From Cliona cf. orientalis (Eukaryota > Porifera > Demospongiae > Clionaida > Clionaidae): 64,000 nucleotides of DNA. The stretch spans positions 1,922,001 through 1,986,000 of the forward strand of contig OZ005689.1 in the NCBI GenBank assembly GCA_963930775.1, written 5' to 3'. The notes under the pieces are model-generated. The model did not search any database. It saw only the letters and a program-made list of their open reading frames with translations, and was not told the origin of the DNA. The position numbers were made by a program, and so were the translations under genes. Position 1 is the stretch's first letter; each line of letters opens with the position of its first letter. Shown here one piece after another: positions 10,364-21,612 of this stretch.

Positions 10364-11999
10364 ATGATCGCCAGATTAGTGTACTATCAGTCACAATATA
10401 TTATAGCTATAGCTACTATGGCTCTTACAGCTGGTGTATATTTTCTCCTGGTAGTGGCATGCAACGGTACAAAAATAGCAGTAACTAGCTATAAATAATT
10501 TAATGGTGAGCAATAGCCTGTTTATGATTTCTACAGCTGCAACTATCACAACAAATATCAATGGTGAGGCTTGCCGAGGAGAAACATGGATTCTAAATTG
10601 TACAGGTCGTAGCCCTACCCATCGATGGATACTGGAAACAGAAGGCAGTCATGATCAGCCTACAATGAAGAGCTATACAAGTGGAAGTATGCCAGGAACT
10701 AGTCATATGGGACCATACAATTTTACGTTTGTATCAGTACCTAATGATCGGTTTGAATCAATCGTTTCAGCAGTACTTACACCAGTACTGAATAATACAG
10801 TGGCTAAATGTGTTGACATTCAATCTGAAGCTGAAGTCACTATAAGACTAACAGGTCCAATAGTTTATCATATTATTATGCACTAAAATTACAATAATAA
10901 TGCTGCCACATGCATGTATGCCACAGTATTATTAATCCTTACAGCACCACCTCCACCTCCTCAAGCACTAAGAAGTAGATTATTGGAATCTGACACTCAG
11001 TCTAATCATTCGACAGTTGAAGTAACATGGGAACCACCAAGTAATGATACAAGGGTGGATTTCTATCACTTCAAAGTTGTTGCTGAGTCAGAGGGAACAA
11101 ACGGCACATTGTATACTGTCGAAACACCAAACACTACCGTTATAGTTTCAATTTTTCCTTACAATGTCAACATAACACTCTTTCTCTCTGCCACAGACAA
11201 CTGTGGAACAAGAAGTGTTCCGGCAGTTCTTTTTGTAAATTACATTGGCTCAGGTATAAGCTTTAATAATAATAATTGTTATTGACGCATGCATGCTCCT
11301 ACAATGTCATAGTATAGGCAGAAGGAAGCTTAAGAGCATTAAGTCTTGGGGGGAGGGGGTGCTATAACGGTTGGTCATCAAACTTTTTCCCAGCAAGATC
11401 ATAGTGACCAGAAAACTAAATTATGGGGCCCAAACTTGATTTTAATTAATGTTGGGAGGGCTTAGCCCCAAAGCCCTAAGTATGCATGGCTATAATATTA
11501 TGTGGACCTATATTATAGCTTATGATCTGACTATATACTAAATCTTATTGTAGATATGGTAGATCTAGATGTATTGGATCCGGATACTGTGACACCAACA
11601 AGTAACTTTGACACGATTAAACCATCTGATCCGATCGTAATTATTATGCCATCATCGGCTACAAAATTTAGCACTAGCACATCGATACCACCACAAAAGA
11701 AGTCACAAACTCTTCTTATTTCCATTTCTACGCTCTGTGGAGTTATTATTTTGTCCCTTGTGTTGATAATCATGTGCTTAGCCATGGCCTTGAAGCACAT
11801 TGTGCGATCTGAGTCTCGGACACTTTCGGCTACATGTTCGTCTGATTCTATTAATGTGTATGCTGAACTAGAGTCCAGTTTCCCCCACGAGAGTGATGCT
11901 GTTGAAGGGGATAGTCAGCTCAGTGCTCCAAACGAATCTCAAGATGAGCAAGATGTTCCTGGACCAGGAGTTTATGAAAGAATATCAATATTATTATAA
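10364..11999 (+). CDS. Type I receptor, copy 1: signal peptide, Ig-like, FN3, TM, Tyr tail (4 exons, 391 aa)
   Basis: Exons 10364-10466, 10537-10854, 10945-11253 and 11554-11999 join cleanly, with every intron in phase 1. Residues 1-34 form a hydrophobic leader. Exon 2 is one Ig-like domain (ACRGETWILNCTG, W, later KCVD). Exon 3 is one FN3-like domain (VEVTWEPPSND, YNVNITLFLSATD). Residues about 296-323 are transmembrane. The tail has VYAEL (Tyr 346) and VYERI (Tyr 384), YxxL/I motifs of the kind SH2 domains or adaptor complexes bind. Several NxS/T sites suit a surface glycoprotein. It is followed 0.5 kb on by a type II receptor. The ligand is unknown. The Ig assignment is by pattern and could be another beta-sandwich. 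Confidence 0.82.
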
Positions 12000-12312
12000 T
12001 AATAAGACTTAAATGCATGATGCTGCTTCAGTTAATGTACGCTCTTACTATTATAGCTATTATGATAATATCATGTCTTGCACTGATTCTTGGTACTTAA
12101 ACTGACATGTGAACTGCAAGAATCTATGATATTGTAATTGCCTATTTACAAAACATTGCTTTATACTATGATGATAACAATTGCCAACTATTATCATATT
12201 ATTATAGAGCCATTATATGTACTAGTACTCATACAGAGTCTGTTTACTCCCTATAGCAGTTTTCCCAAAGGAACAGTGAGATTGGACGTATAATGCGCAT
12301 GCGCAGGTGTGT

Positions 12313-12404
12313 ATGCTAGCCTCGTCCCGCCACTCCCACGTTTTCAATGTTGCACGTGCAACATTGAAAACGTGGGAGTGGCCTGGGGACGAGGCTAGCT
12401 ACGT
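12313..12404. repeat. Near-perfect hairpin upstream of type II receptor copy 1
   Basis: Arms CCACTCCCACGTTTTCAATG and inverse meet at TTGCACGTGCAA, bounded by GCTAGCCTCGTCCC / GGGGACGAGGCTAGC. It ends about 120 bp before the ATG at 12526. A shorter relative lies about 35 bp before the ATG of copy 4 (45125-45183), and another at 52645-52715. It is followed at 12405-12441 by a CGTACGTACG palindrome. Confidence 0.75.
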
Positions 12405-12525
12405 GTATCCACGTACGTACGTCGATCGTACGTACGTGTACCGGAAAAGGGTGTGGCTATAATGAGAAGCTATAATAATACATGTAGCCAGATGTTCATA
12501 CCCATGAACTCTTGACTCTGCAAAT

Positions 12526-13782
12526 ATGCCTTCAAGACGTCTACATAGGTGGCTACTACTCTTCTACGCCACATTTCTTGAGCATACAAGTGAATCTGCC
12601 GTGATTTCTCCGAATTGTGGAAGAGGTAAGATGGGCAGGGAGGGACTGGCTAGCCATATTATTTATTATCGATTTTATTTATTTGTGTATACTTAGACAT
12701 CGATGAACATCAGGCTAGGAGATGTTACAATCTGGCTAATCGAACTGATCTGGCCCCACCACCACTCCCAGTCGTGCTTGAGTCAACCGTCACTGAAAAT
12801 GGATTCATCTGTAAAGATAAGTCCATTTTATACAGTTTTTCTTGTAAGGCCCATGCCTCGGACATGGTCTGGTACATCAATAATGAAATAGTGACAGCTT
12901 TTCTACCATTTGATACTGTCGGTACCATATTCCGGAGTTCCTATCCAGCCTTAGCACCCATCTATAGCATCACAACAATACTCACGGAACAAACTTCAAT
13001 GTCATTCGGAGGATATCGGCTCCCAGTTGTGTCGTCCACTTTAACCATACAATCGTTCAATGAAAGTCAGAATGAAGTGATTTCCTTCACAGTATCTTGC
13101 CAAGCCCATTGTGAAGATGAAAGTTACACTGAAGTGTGCCAAAGCAGACAAATGAATGTTGCAGGTTGGTATTATACGTTCTTATTAGCATACCATTATC
13201 AATTAAAATTTATTGCATGATTACAAGTTAATTAATTTGATAAATGCAGCTAAACCCATGAAGCCAAGCAACATTTATGGCAGCATCCAAATTATTGACA
13301 ATATTTCCCTTTCATTATTAAATTGGAACTCGCCACCAAATCAGAACGAAACTGATATTAGTTTTTATGATATAAGTCTATCAAGAAACCACAGTGATGA
13401 ATCAAATGGCACTGGCACTAGCTTAAAGTCAATCCATGTGGCTGCATCGAGGCAAACACTGTCATACAAGTACGTAGTGTCAAACAGTGGAAACTCTACC
13501 CAAGCAAGTATTACAGCTGTTGATTTCTGTGGACAAAGAAGTGAAGCATCTGAATTTCAGCTCAATGACATGCTAGTAACAGATGGTAACATCACTGACA
13601 CAGAATTAAACGATCATCATCAGCAAACCATCAATATCCTTGCTGGTGTACTCGCACTTGCTTTTGCAATAATTATTGCACTACTTATAGTTTTCATTCC
13701 TGTCATGATATACCAATGTATTGTGATCCAACGAGAAGCTGAAAAATATAGACACAGTTACACAATGAATAATCTAGTATAG
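12526..13782 (+). CDS. Type II receptor, copy 1: signal peptide, Ig-like, FN3, TM, short tail (3 exons, 366 aa)
   Basis: Exons 12526-12625, 12697-13164 and 13250-13782 join in frame with both introns in phase 1. Residues 1-25 are a leader. Exon 2 encodes a Cys-rich Ig-like domain (FICK, FSCKAHASDMVWY, FTVSCQAHC, EVCQSR). Exon 3 encodes an FN3-like domain (LLNWNSPPNQNETD, ITAVDFCGQRSEASEF) fused in the same exon to a transmembrane segment (about residues 318-347) and a tail of about 20 residues. The tail has no YxxL pair, unlike type I. It would act as a surface receptor or ligand, perhaps pairing with type I, but that is inference. The 5' flank shares GGGTGTGGCTATAAT with copy 2. Confidence 0.82.
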
Positions 13783-14746
13783 ACTAAGTATGATAATGTA
13801 TATAGTTTCTAATCATACATGTATCCTAAGACTGTATTCAGACTTAGTCTTTTGTGATTAATTATTTTTATATAGCTAATGGTACAATAAACTTACTAAT
13901 ATTATCATTATCATTGTATACGTTATATAGTTACACACCCTACTAGTGCACGAGCGTATGCAGTAACCACATACGGCACAAGGGTGAAGCCTGATGGCTG
14001 TATAATAATATTATGGTTACACACATGTCTCGTGTAAGTATTCCATAGAAGGGCTGGGGTGATTTGTAATAGCACTACATGCATGTGTGCTTGTTAGTAG
14101 TTGCCTAGCAGCCAAAGTTTTTATAGGCAATTTGCCGGCTATGGGAAGGGGTTGGGTCATCATAAAGTAGGCCAATGATGAACAGAGCTCGAGGTCAACT
14201 ACCAACAAAAATTAATTATCAGCCAGTAGCATTGTATCTGTACTGTAGAATAATTATTCTGTCATTAGTTACCTAGGTAACATCTAACAAATAATATTAT
14301 GTAAGTATAGCGATGTCTGACTCAGCAAATATATTAGTGTAGCATGATGACTGGGCAGTCAAGAATGGCTGACTCATTATATTTACTATGGCATTGCTAT
14401 GATAAAGCAAGATTATAATTATTATGTGTGCATGATGCTGCATGCTATAGTTATGTATACTCACATGTAGCTTCAATGGGATTCTGTGTCATTAAATTTT
14501 GGCCGAACGGACTTTGAAACATTCCATGCATGCATGCACAAGTAATAATAATATTATTATTATAGCTATTTAATAATTCAATAATATAGTCCCAGAGGAA
14601 TTAATTATGCAACCTCACCACCTCTATGAATAATTTTAAACTTATTAAATTCATTGTGCATAAATCAGCTAGTGTGCAGATAATAACGTCAACATGCAGC
14701 CAGCATTCTATCAATAACTATTCTCATTATTAATTATCCTCCATGT
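13783..14746. other. 3' flank of type II copy 1, no gene seen
   Basis: AT-rich. Bases about 13900-14000 (CACATACGGCACAAGGGTGAAGCCTG and nearby) recur downstream of type II copy 4 at 47390-47470, marking the duplicated block. Nothing else was recognised. Confidence 0.5.
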
Positions 14747-14900
14747 ACTCATAAAAAATACAGCACCACCGTTGCTCTTCCTGATGCCTTTTCTCTTTTT
14801 CTTCTCTGTGTCTTATCTCGGCATCAAATTTAAGTACAACTCTCCTCCTTGTGGCTTCTTCTTCTCTACATCTTCTCTCTTCGGGGCAATACAAGACAGA
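14747..14900 (-). pseudogene. Relic of CaaX kinase 3' end
   Basis: The reverse strand matches the last 40-50 codons of the kinase at 48528-49684: a Glu/Arg-rich helix followed by a WCCI-F ending equivalent to WCWIL there. The catalytic domain is absent. Its place after a type II receptor and its strand match the position of the complete kinase in the other module, so a kinase once stood here. Confidence 0.55.
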
Positions 14901-15600
14901 CAGTGCCTCCGCTTACGATGAATTTCCGTCTAATTCAAATTCTTTCAGATTCCCTACATACAGCTAATACATAAATTTGAATTGGTCTTTTCTCTTAATT
15001 AGAAAAATTACAGCCAGCCTTAGCATACAAAAGTACACATATTTATATAAATATAGAACATAGATCACATGGAGATCACTATAATCCTCCTTGAGATGTG
15101 AAACTATAAGTATCTATTACCTAAATCACTCTCAGAACAATTCTAAAGCTTCATATATGGCTGAATGCTCCACTAATTAATAAGCATTGCAAGGTCTCAA
15201 TACAGTAGTTTATATGGATCTCTGTAATTCAAATTTTCATTAATTTTAATTCAAATATTTTTCATGGATTTTGAGATTCGATTTAAGTGGACTACACTGT
15301 ATAACATACAAGACAGTGGCTGCCATGTTGACATAGGAATTTAATTAGCTAAGAGAGGGAAAGGCCCTGGGAATCTCCCCACTTTGAACTTTAGTTGCAG
15401 CTATATAGCTTATGAATATTCTCCAATATACAGAGGAACATCAGTATTATAGTCTCATTGATAAACAGGTTCATGTTAGTGTACACAGTGACACCGTGGG
15501 CAACATGCTCAATATAAAAGAATAGGTACCCAGTAAAAAGGTAAACAATGCCTTGTAAGCAATCCTTATGCTATGAATATTAGCTATGTATCAAGCGTAG
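14901..15600. other. Residual kinase 5'-flank sequence, no gene
   Basis: Bases 15535-15600 (GGTAAACAATGCCTTGTAAGC) match the region upstream of the kinase at about 49793-49860. Bases 15354-15390 (CCCTGGGAATCTCCCCACTT) match 49737-49775 inverted. This supports deletion and rearrangement of a kinase copy. The rest is AT-rich with no exon seen. Confidence 0.45.
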
Positions 15601-15619
15601 CTAGCTGGTGCTACAAATG

Positions 15620-15990
15620 TTTACGTAAAAGTAGGAAAAATGCCATGATTCTATCATGGGACGATTTTACGTGACTTCTCCCTTGGGTTAATCATGGGGA
15701 GATTTTACGTGACTTCTGCCATGATCTAATCATGGGAGGATTTTACGTCACATGTAAAGTATTCCCAATGTTTACATTCTACTTTATATGGGAAGATTTT
15801 ACGTAAGGTCAAAGTTCTTACGTAAAATCTTCCCATGTAATACTGATTTACCAACTCAATAATTAGGGGGGTGTTTTATGTGTGACCTCTGACCTCACGT
15901 AAAATCTTCCCATGTAATACTGACTTACCAACACATTAATCAGGGGGTGATTTATGTATGACCTCTGACCTCACGTAAAATCTCCCCAGA
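15620..15990. mobile_element. Inverted-repeat element with repeated GATTTTACGT words
   Basis: The left half has ATGGGAAGATTTTACGT-type words and the right half has their inverse ACGTAAAATCTTCCCAT, six or more in total, arranged around a centre near 15805. Two direct copies of a block with TGACCTCTGACCTCACGTAA lie on the right. It looks like a MITE with multiplied subterminal repeats. Exact ends were not fixed. Confidence 0.5.
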
Positions 15991-16487
15991 TATAAACAAT
16001 GCATAGATATGTGAGCTGATAATACTGCAACAACACACTGCTCATACAGATAGACTTTACATTAATGCCAGCAAAAGATATATGCTTAAGTGAGCTATAG
16101 CTATGTAGGCTGATCTTTGACCCCAAGATTCCCTTTAGGAAGACATACATACCATAAACTCATCGGGCACATTGATATTAGCTAATTTCAAGTTTGCAAA
16201 CGCAGCAATGATCCGACTTGCTGTAGCCAAATAAATTCATGATTGCATAAAATGTAATACCTGAGTCAGAATTTACTTGTCGCGGCGTCAGAGGGAAGGG
16301 ATTTGTATAAGTAGCTACGAGGTGTTCTATAGTTTTGTCCCATGGGAATGGTCTATGAGCAAGGCTGGACCGGAGTCAGGGGCTGACCCAGCGGGGTGGA
16401 TGCGGTGGCCAGGCTAGCCACCCCCGCTTCGATCATGTAACAAGTGCCTGACTGACTCTGTGTATTCTGTATATTAACTGAATCAAT

Positions 16488-17090
16488 ATGGAGTCTTCAG
16501 CTGCGAGAGAAAAAAAACTCCAACGTAGAAGAGAAAGGGAGCGAGCTCATCGAGCAGCTGAAACTGCAGCTGAAAAAGAAGAAAGGTTAAGAAAATGTAG
16601 AAAGAGAGACCAGGAAAGGAGAGCTGCAGAAACACAAGAACAGAGACAGACAAGGCTTCAGAGAAAGCGCTCTAGGCAGAGCGAAAGTTTTTCATCAGAA
16701 ACTGAAGAACAGCGAGGGATCAGATTGATTAGATTAAGTAATAACCAAAGGGAGAGATTGGCAAGAGAGTCTCAGGACGAGTGTGATGCCAGACTGGACA
16801 GAACGAGCGCAAATCGAAGGGAGAGATTGGCGAGAGAATCTCAAGACGAGCGTGACACCAGACTGGACAGAATGAGCACAAATCAAAGGGAGAGATTGGT
16901 AAGAGAATCTGACAATAAAAAAATTCTAAATGCATACTTAGCTATGCTTACATACGTTAACACAAATTGCGAATGCTTATACTGCTGTGTAGGTGTACAA
17001 CTGTTACTTGAGATAAGTAACTACTTTACAATTCTTCATCATCACACTAAATACACTCACTATAGGAACATATGCACAATCATAATATGA
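16488..17090 (+). CDS. STPR-repeat (23-residue) protein fragment
   Basis: The first 145 codons are highly charged and helical, with at least three near-exact 23-residue units of the form NQRERLARESQDE-D-RLDR, spaced exactly 23 residues. This fits the score-and-three (STPR) repeat known from FMBP-1-like DNA-binding proteins and, in many invertebrates, from the N-terminus of Helitron-type proteins. After residue 145 the repeats stop and the remaining 55 codons look like read-through of non-coding sequence. It may be a first exon or a transposon-derived scrap; no helicase was found nearby. Confidence 0.5.
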   Translation: MESSAAREKKLQRRRERERAHRAAETAAEKEERLRKCRKRDQERRAAETQEQRQTRLQRKRSRQSESFSSETEEQRGIRLIRLSNNQRERLARESQDECDARLDRTSANRRERLARESQDERDTRLDRMSTNQRERLVRESDNKKILNAYLAMLTYVNTNCECLYCCVGVQLLLEISNYFTILHHHTKYTHYRNICTIII

Positions 17091-18123
17091 ATTCAGCAAC
17101 TTTGTAGAACAACAGACAGCTGTGAAATATTATCCGAACATGGAACTAGCCTATTGAAAATTCCACTTGTGTGGGGTTCGCGGAGGCTTCCGCCCCATTG
17201 ATGTTGAAACATCTTCTCTAGTATTATAATACTGTGTGGTTTACATAGGGGGCTGGGCCGTGCGCCTATGGCGCGCGGGTTTCGGGTACATTCATTAATT
17301 TTTGTCCGTCCGTCCGTACGGTAAGGGTCGTCTGAGAGAACGTGCTCATCCGAGGATTACCCTTGCAAGAGTGGTCACGTTAAGGTACCATTAAATTGCG
17401 TGGGTGTGAGGTGGGGGAAATGACACCTAAACCACATCAAAGTCATTAGTGAGGTGCATGTTGTGTAACCACGCCCTTTTAATTGCCCAGATATCAGGGG
17501 TGTGGCTGCTAGAGCCGGAAGTGTTCATTTAATATCCTCAATGGACTGGAAGCCGAGCCGGAAGGGAGGGGCCAGGCCACGCCCAAAACAGCACCACCCT
17601 GTGCCTCAAGGGCCACCATTCTCAATCAAGTGCCGACTGGCCACCGGATGTCCACTGGAAGCCCACAATCAATCCCAATTAAAACACACAGCTTCCTCAA
17701 GGCCAAAACACACACAAACACTTGGAGGCCGTTCTGCCACACCGCCCACACAAGAGCTCACCTCATTTCCTGTGTGGGCGGGGCAACAACACGTCATCGC
17801 AACCACATCCACTTCAAACCATCGTCAGCTTCCGTCCAGCCGTACGGTCCCCTCCATCGCACCGGCGTACAGTGCCTCATTAACAGACATGGCCTCACCT
17901 TTGACCTCCTGCCACGCCCCCAAAGCCTCCTCGCGGGGTTCAAAGGTCACCACCGCTTCCGGGACACGCCCACCTATCGCCGAGGCCAAGTCTTAGGCGC
18001 CGATATCCAAGCACTGGCCCGTGAAGCCACGCCCAATCGGAAGCAATAAAACCTGCATTAACGCACACGCACACACTCCACACAGTGCCAGGAACACGCC
18101 CACATGCTTAATTAGGCCTAATT

Positions 18124-19350
18124 AGCTTTTTTTTTTTTTTTTTCAAGGGGACCACACACTAAGCAGAAAAAAAAATGGTCCAAAAACCACCACACAATCG
18201 AGTCGGATGCATAGTAGAGCCATACAATGCAAGCAGGCATCCAAATAGCAATATATACAATGTTTGGTAAAGGGTCGTCAACGTACCCCGCGCGCCCGTT
18301 ATTTTTTTTTTGGGCAAACATTGCAAGTGCATGGCTTCCTATACAAACATATGGGAACACTCTAGGGGGTGTATCTTTAATTTAAAGGCGTGAATCAAAA
18401 ATCCAAAAAGATTAAACTTCTTGTTTCGATCCATTCTGCGTACCCATATCAAAATTATGGCCTGAAATGCTTCCTAGTTCTCTAATCTTTTTTCGGTTTT
18501 AAGATCTTTTTTTTTTCTACTTAGTGTGTAAAGTGTGTAACAAGGAGACCAGAACACTAAGCAGAAAAAAAAAATTGTCCGAAAACCACCACATAGTCGA
18601 GCTGGATGCATAGTAGAGCCATACAATGCAAGCAGGCAGCCTATACAACAATTTTGACCAAAGCGGGTAATGGTCGTCACGTTGATGTGCGCGTGCCCCT
18701 GCCCCTCACGTAGCGCGTGGGCGGAAAACATTGCAAATGCATGGCTTCCTATACAAACATATGGGGGTAACTTCAAAGGGCCGTAACTTTAATTCTAAGG
18801 CGTGAATCAAAATTCCCCAGGGTCAAATCTCTAGTTTCGACACATTCTGCGTGCCCATATAAAAATTATCTCCCCAAGTGCTCCCAAACCCCACAAACAT
18901 TAATTAATTATTTAAATCTTTTTTTTTCAAGCTAGCGTGCACACTAAGCAGAAAAAAATTGTCCAGAAAACTGCATAATACACTTAGGATGCACAGTGGA
19001 GCCATACAAAGCAAGCAAACAACCTAGGATGCACAGCAGAGGCATACAAAGCAAGCAAACAACCTATACTCCAATTTTGAGAATTTTCTAAATAACGCAC
19101 ACCACGGGTATTCCCCGTTTTTCACGTAGCGCGTGGGCGGAAAACATTGCAAACGCATGGCTTCCCTATACAAACATATGGGAAAACTTTAAAGGGCCGT
19201 AACTTTAATTCTAAGGCGTGAATCAAAATTCTACGCCATCAAATTTCGTGTTTCGACCCATTCTGCGTGCCCATATAAAAATTATGTCCCCAACTACTCC
19301 CAGTTCCCCCACGAATTATTTTATTATTTTTTTTTCTACTTAGTGTGTAA
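18124..19350. repeat. Three tandem ~400 bp units bounded by ACACTAAGCAGAAAA and TTTTCTACTTAGTGTG
   Basis: Units start near 18154, 18550 and 18947. Each starts CACTAAGCAGAAAAAAA, continues TGGTCC-AAAACC and GAGCCATACAA-GCAAGCA, then GCATGGCTTCC-TATACAAAC, and ends in a T tract followed by CTACTTAGTGTG, the inverse of the start. This is a head-to-tail array of one TIR element, each copy 10-20 percent diverged. Confidence 0.65.
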
Positions 19351-19361
19351 TTTTTCTACCA

Positions 19362-20090
19362 GGAGCGCATAATTGAAAAAAAGGGAAGGGGGAGGGAGCG
19401 TGAAACGACCACGCATTTGATTAAAATCCCAGTTTTTACCCACGCTAGTCGTGTTACTAAATTTAGCGCGTTTATTTTAAGACGAAGGCAGAGAAGCTTG
19501 GAGTTTCGACTTGTACAGCCAGATGACAAGGCTTTGGGAGCCTTCCCGTGGATCTGAGATCGTGTCGAAGCTTACCGAAGGTCCAAAGAACAGACTTGAA
19601 GCTTTTTGTGGAGTATTGAGATCGTCTGTAAGTTGTTCTAGCCGTGCCGGGCTCAGCCATTCGCGTCGATCGGCCAGAAACGATGCTTGATGATCAATTC
19701 TAGTAGCTTTGATGACTCTAAGCTCTCTTTCAAGGGAGCCAAGGGTCGAGGCTATGCTAGAAGAACGATCAAGTATCCGATCGACGCGAATGGCTGAACC
19801 GGCGCGGCTAGAACAACTTACAGACGATCTCAAGACTCCACAAAAAGCTTCAAGTCTGTTCTTTGGACCTTCCGTAAGCTTCGACACGATCTCAGATCCA
19901 CGGGAAGGCTCCCAAAGCCTTGTCATCTGGCTGTACAAGTCGAAACTCCAAGCTTCTCTGCCTTCGTCTTAAAATAAACGCGCTAAATTTAGTAACACGA
20001 CTAGCGTGGGTAAAAACTGGGATTTTAATCAAATGCGTGGTCGTTTCACGCTCCCTCCCCCTTCCCTTTTTTTCAATTATGCGCTCCTGT
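19362..20090. mobile_element. Large foldback with ~315 bp near-identical arms
   Basis: Bases 19362-19675 are repeated inverted at about 19775-20090, nearly identical (for example AGACGAAGGCAGAGAAGCTT and its inverse), around a centre of about 100 bp. Because of the palindrome, both strands carry the same open frame of 87-153 codons ending in QASLPSS. That symmetry explains the frames better than a gene does. Flanks carry the TTTCTACTTAGTGT word of the neighbouring array. Confidence 0.7.
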
Positions 20091-20380
20091 TTCTACTTAG
20101 TGTATAATTAAGTCGTTGCGGTTAATAGTTAAGAAAGAATGCTTTGATCTTGCTTTGATGTGGGCAATTACCGGTGTTTTCTTCAGGGGCCACTTCCGGT
20201 CGCTAATTACACGCGCATAATCATTCCTGGCCGATTCTGGACACGCCCACCTTCGACCAAAAGCACTCGTATGGCCACTCCGGCCACGCCCCCTCACGAT
20301 TCGCTAATTAAATTAGCAATTCCTGACGCTCACGCCCACGCAATTTAATGGTACCTTAAGTCCTGCCCAGTAGTATGCAG

Positions 20381-20877
20381 TGTAACGACGCAAATACGAT
20401 CCCGACCCGTTCGCGATACGCCGGTACGTACGCCGCCGCGATCGCTGGACGATATGGATGGGAGGGGCTGGGAGGTCAGGGGATGGGTTGCGAATGGTTA
20501 GTGTGGGGGGGGGGGGGGGGGGGGGGGGCCTCTGGGAGGTCTGGGGATGGGTTGCGAATGGTTAGCAGGGTTAGTCTCTAGGGTTTGCGTATACGTGGAC
20601 TGGAGGGGCTGGGAGGTCTGGGGCTGGGTTGTGAATGGTTAGCAGGGTTAGTGTGGGAGGGGCTGGGTTGTGTAGGGTTTGTCTATAAAATAGTTGAAAT
20701 AATGGCTGGCAACAGCAACAACGGTGGTGGCCGAGTGGTTGGGCTCTTATGTATGGGCGGAATAGAGCGGGTTCAAATCTATCCGTACACTTTGAATTTT
20801 TTTTTTCCCTGTCGAATTTTTCTAAGTGTTGATAGCTAGATCGCATTTGCGTTAGATCGCATTTGCGTCGTAACATG
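20381..20877. mobile_element. TIR element carrying a tRNA-like promoter, copy 1
   Basis: The left end TGTAACGACGCAAATACGATC is inverted at the right end GATCGCATTTGCGTCGTAACA. Inside are G-rich degenerate repeats (GGTTAGCAGGGTTAG, GGGAGGGGCTGGG), a 24-base G tract (20505-20528) and a tRNA-like block near 20722-20795. The second copy is inverted at 42348-42812, and a lone end sits at 25293-25325. Confidence 0.7.
20722..20795 (+). other. tRNA-like block (Ser/Leu-type A and B boxes), not a functional tRNA
   Basis: TGGCCGAGTGG fits an A box of the Ser/Leu type and GGTTCAAATCT a B box, 32 bp apart. In the other copy the B box is GGTTCGAATCT. ACGG at the start can pair with CCGT at the end, but no convincing anticodon arm forms. 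It is probably a tRNA-derived pol III promoter carried by the mobile element. Confidence 0.55.
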
Positions 20878-21275
20878 CAGCTGTGGTTGCCATTCTGTGC
20901 CTTGCTGGTCAGTTATCAATGCAGTGACAGTGTAAACAGGCAATAGCTCTCAAGTGCATGCATAATAATTTTTAAGTTATATAGTCACAAAGGCTTTCAG
21001 TGACATAGTCAGGTGCTTTCCCCCTACATGGCATGCATTGACTCTGCATGAAGAAAACTCGAGTATACCTCAGGTGCAGGGTATGTAGCTAATTCAATAC
21101 TCCTGATATTGAGCAGGCATACACATTGAGACATGCTATAGATCGATCTACATGTGCATGAGTCATGCACTGCATGTAGCGGTGAGGGTTCTGCACTCCT
21201 GTGCATTCATTTTTAAACTGTATATGTATGCACACTATTCTTATAATATAGCTTACCATGTGTGTGTGTGCTCTG

Positions 21276-21612
21276 TCAGTGGCGGATCCAGGGGTAGTTC
21301 GTTTGGTTCGTTCGAACCCCCCTGACCCCAAGCCTACCACGAGTAATAATATAAAAAAATCGACTGTACCAGTGATTCTTGATTTGAAACTACATTATTT
21401 TGGGATTCTTGGCCTTGTTTACTACAGCTACAATCAGGAAACTTACAGGTTCTTCCGTTGTCTGTCTAGCGGCTGCACGGTTCAGCGGCAAGCGCGATCG
21501 AAAAGGGGGCGTGGCCAACACAAAAGTGGGCGTGGTCGATGAAATTTTTCGCGCGCTTCGCGCGCACATTAAAAAGAACCCCCCTTCACAATATCCTGCA
21601 TCCGCCCCTGTC
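21276..21612. mobile_element. MITE, CAGTGGCGGATCC ends
   Basis: CAGTGGCGGATCCAGGGG at 21278 is inverted as ATCCGCCCCTG near 21601-21611. TCTGT lies on both sides. It resembles the widespread hAT-type small elements with CAGKGGCG ends; another such family member is 57581-58028. Confidence 0.55.

Larger units (their letters stand above)
17380..20356. mobile_element. Composite roughly 3 kb inverted-repeat element
   Basis: TTAAGGTACCATTAAATTGC at 17383 is inverted at 20337-20356 (GCAATTTAATGGTACCTTAA), a TIR of about 30 bp enclosing 3 kb. The interior is GC-rich at left (17460-18110, with long open frames of odd composition and no known domain), then a three-unit array (18154-19350), then a large foldback (19362-20090). 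It looks like serial insertion of small elements into one larger element. No transposase was recognised. Confidence 0.5.

Noticed and set aside
10364-11999. Cytokine-receptor identity for the Ig/FN3 genes
   Set aside because: There is no WSxWS motif and only one FN3 domain, so the broader receptor label is safer.
11556-11999. Strict ITIM/ITAM in type I tail
   Set aside because: The residue two before each Tyr is Asn or Gly, not hydrophobic, and the two YxxL/I sites are 38 residues apart, too far for an ITAM; only YxxL/I is claimed.
17502-18049. Overlapping open frames of 139 and 164 codons
   Set aside because: GC-rich transposon interior, odd Pro/Ser/His composition, no domain seen; left uncalled.
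19477-19972. Pair of mirrored protein genes, one possibly death-fold-like
   Set aside because: Both frames follow from one palindrome, and no splice or start context supports a gene.
20722-20795. Functional tRNA gene
   Set aside because: A and B boxes are present but acceptor and anticodon stems do not form well, and the block is inside a mobile element.
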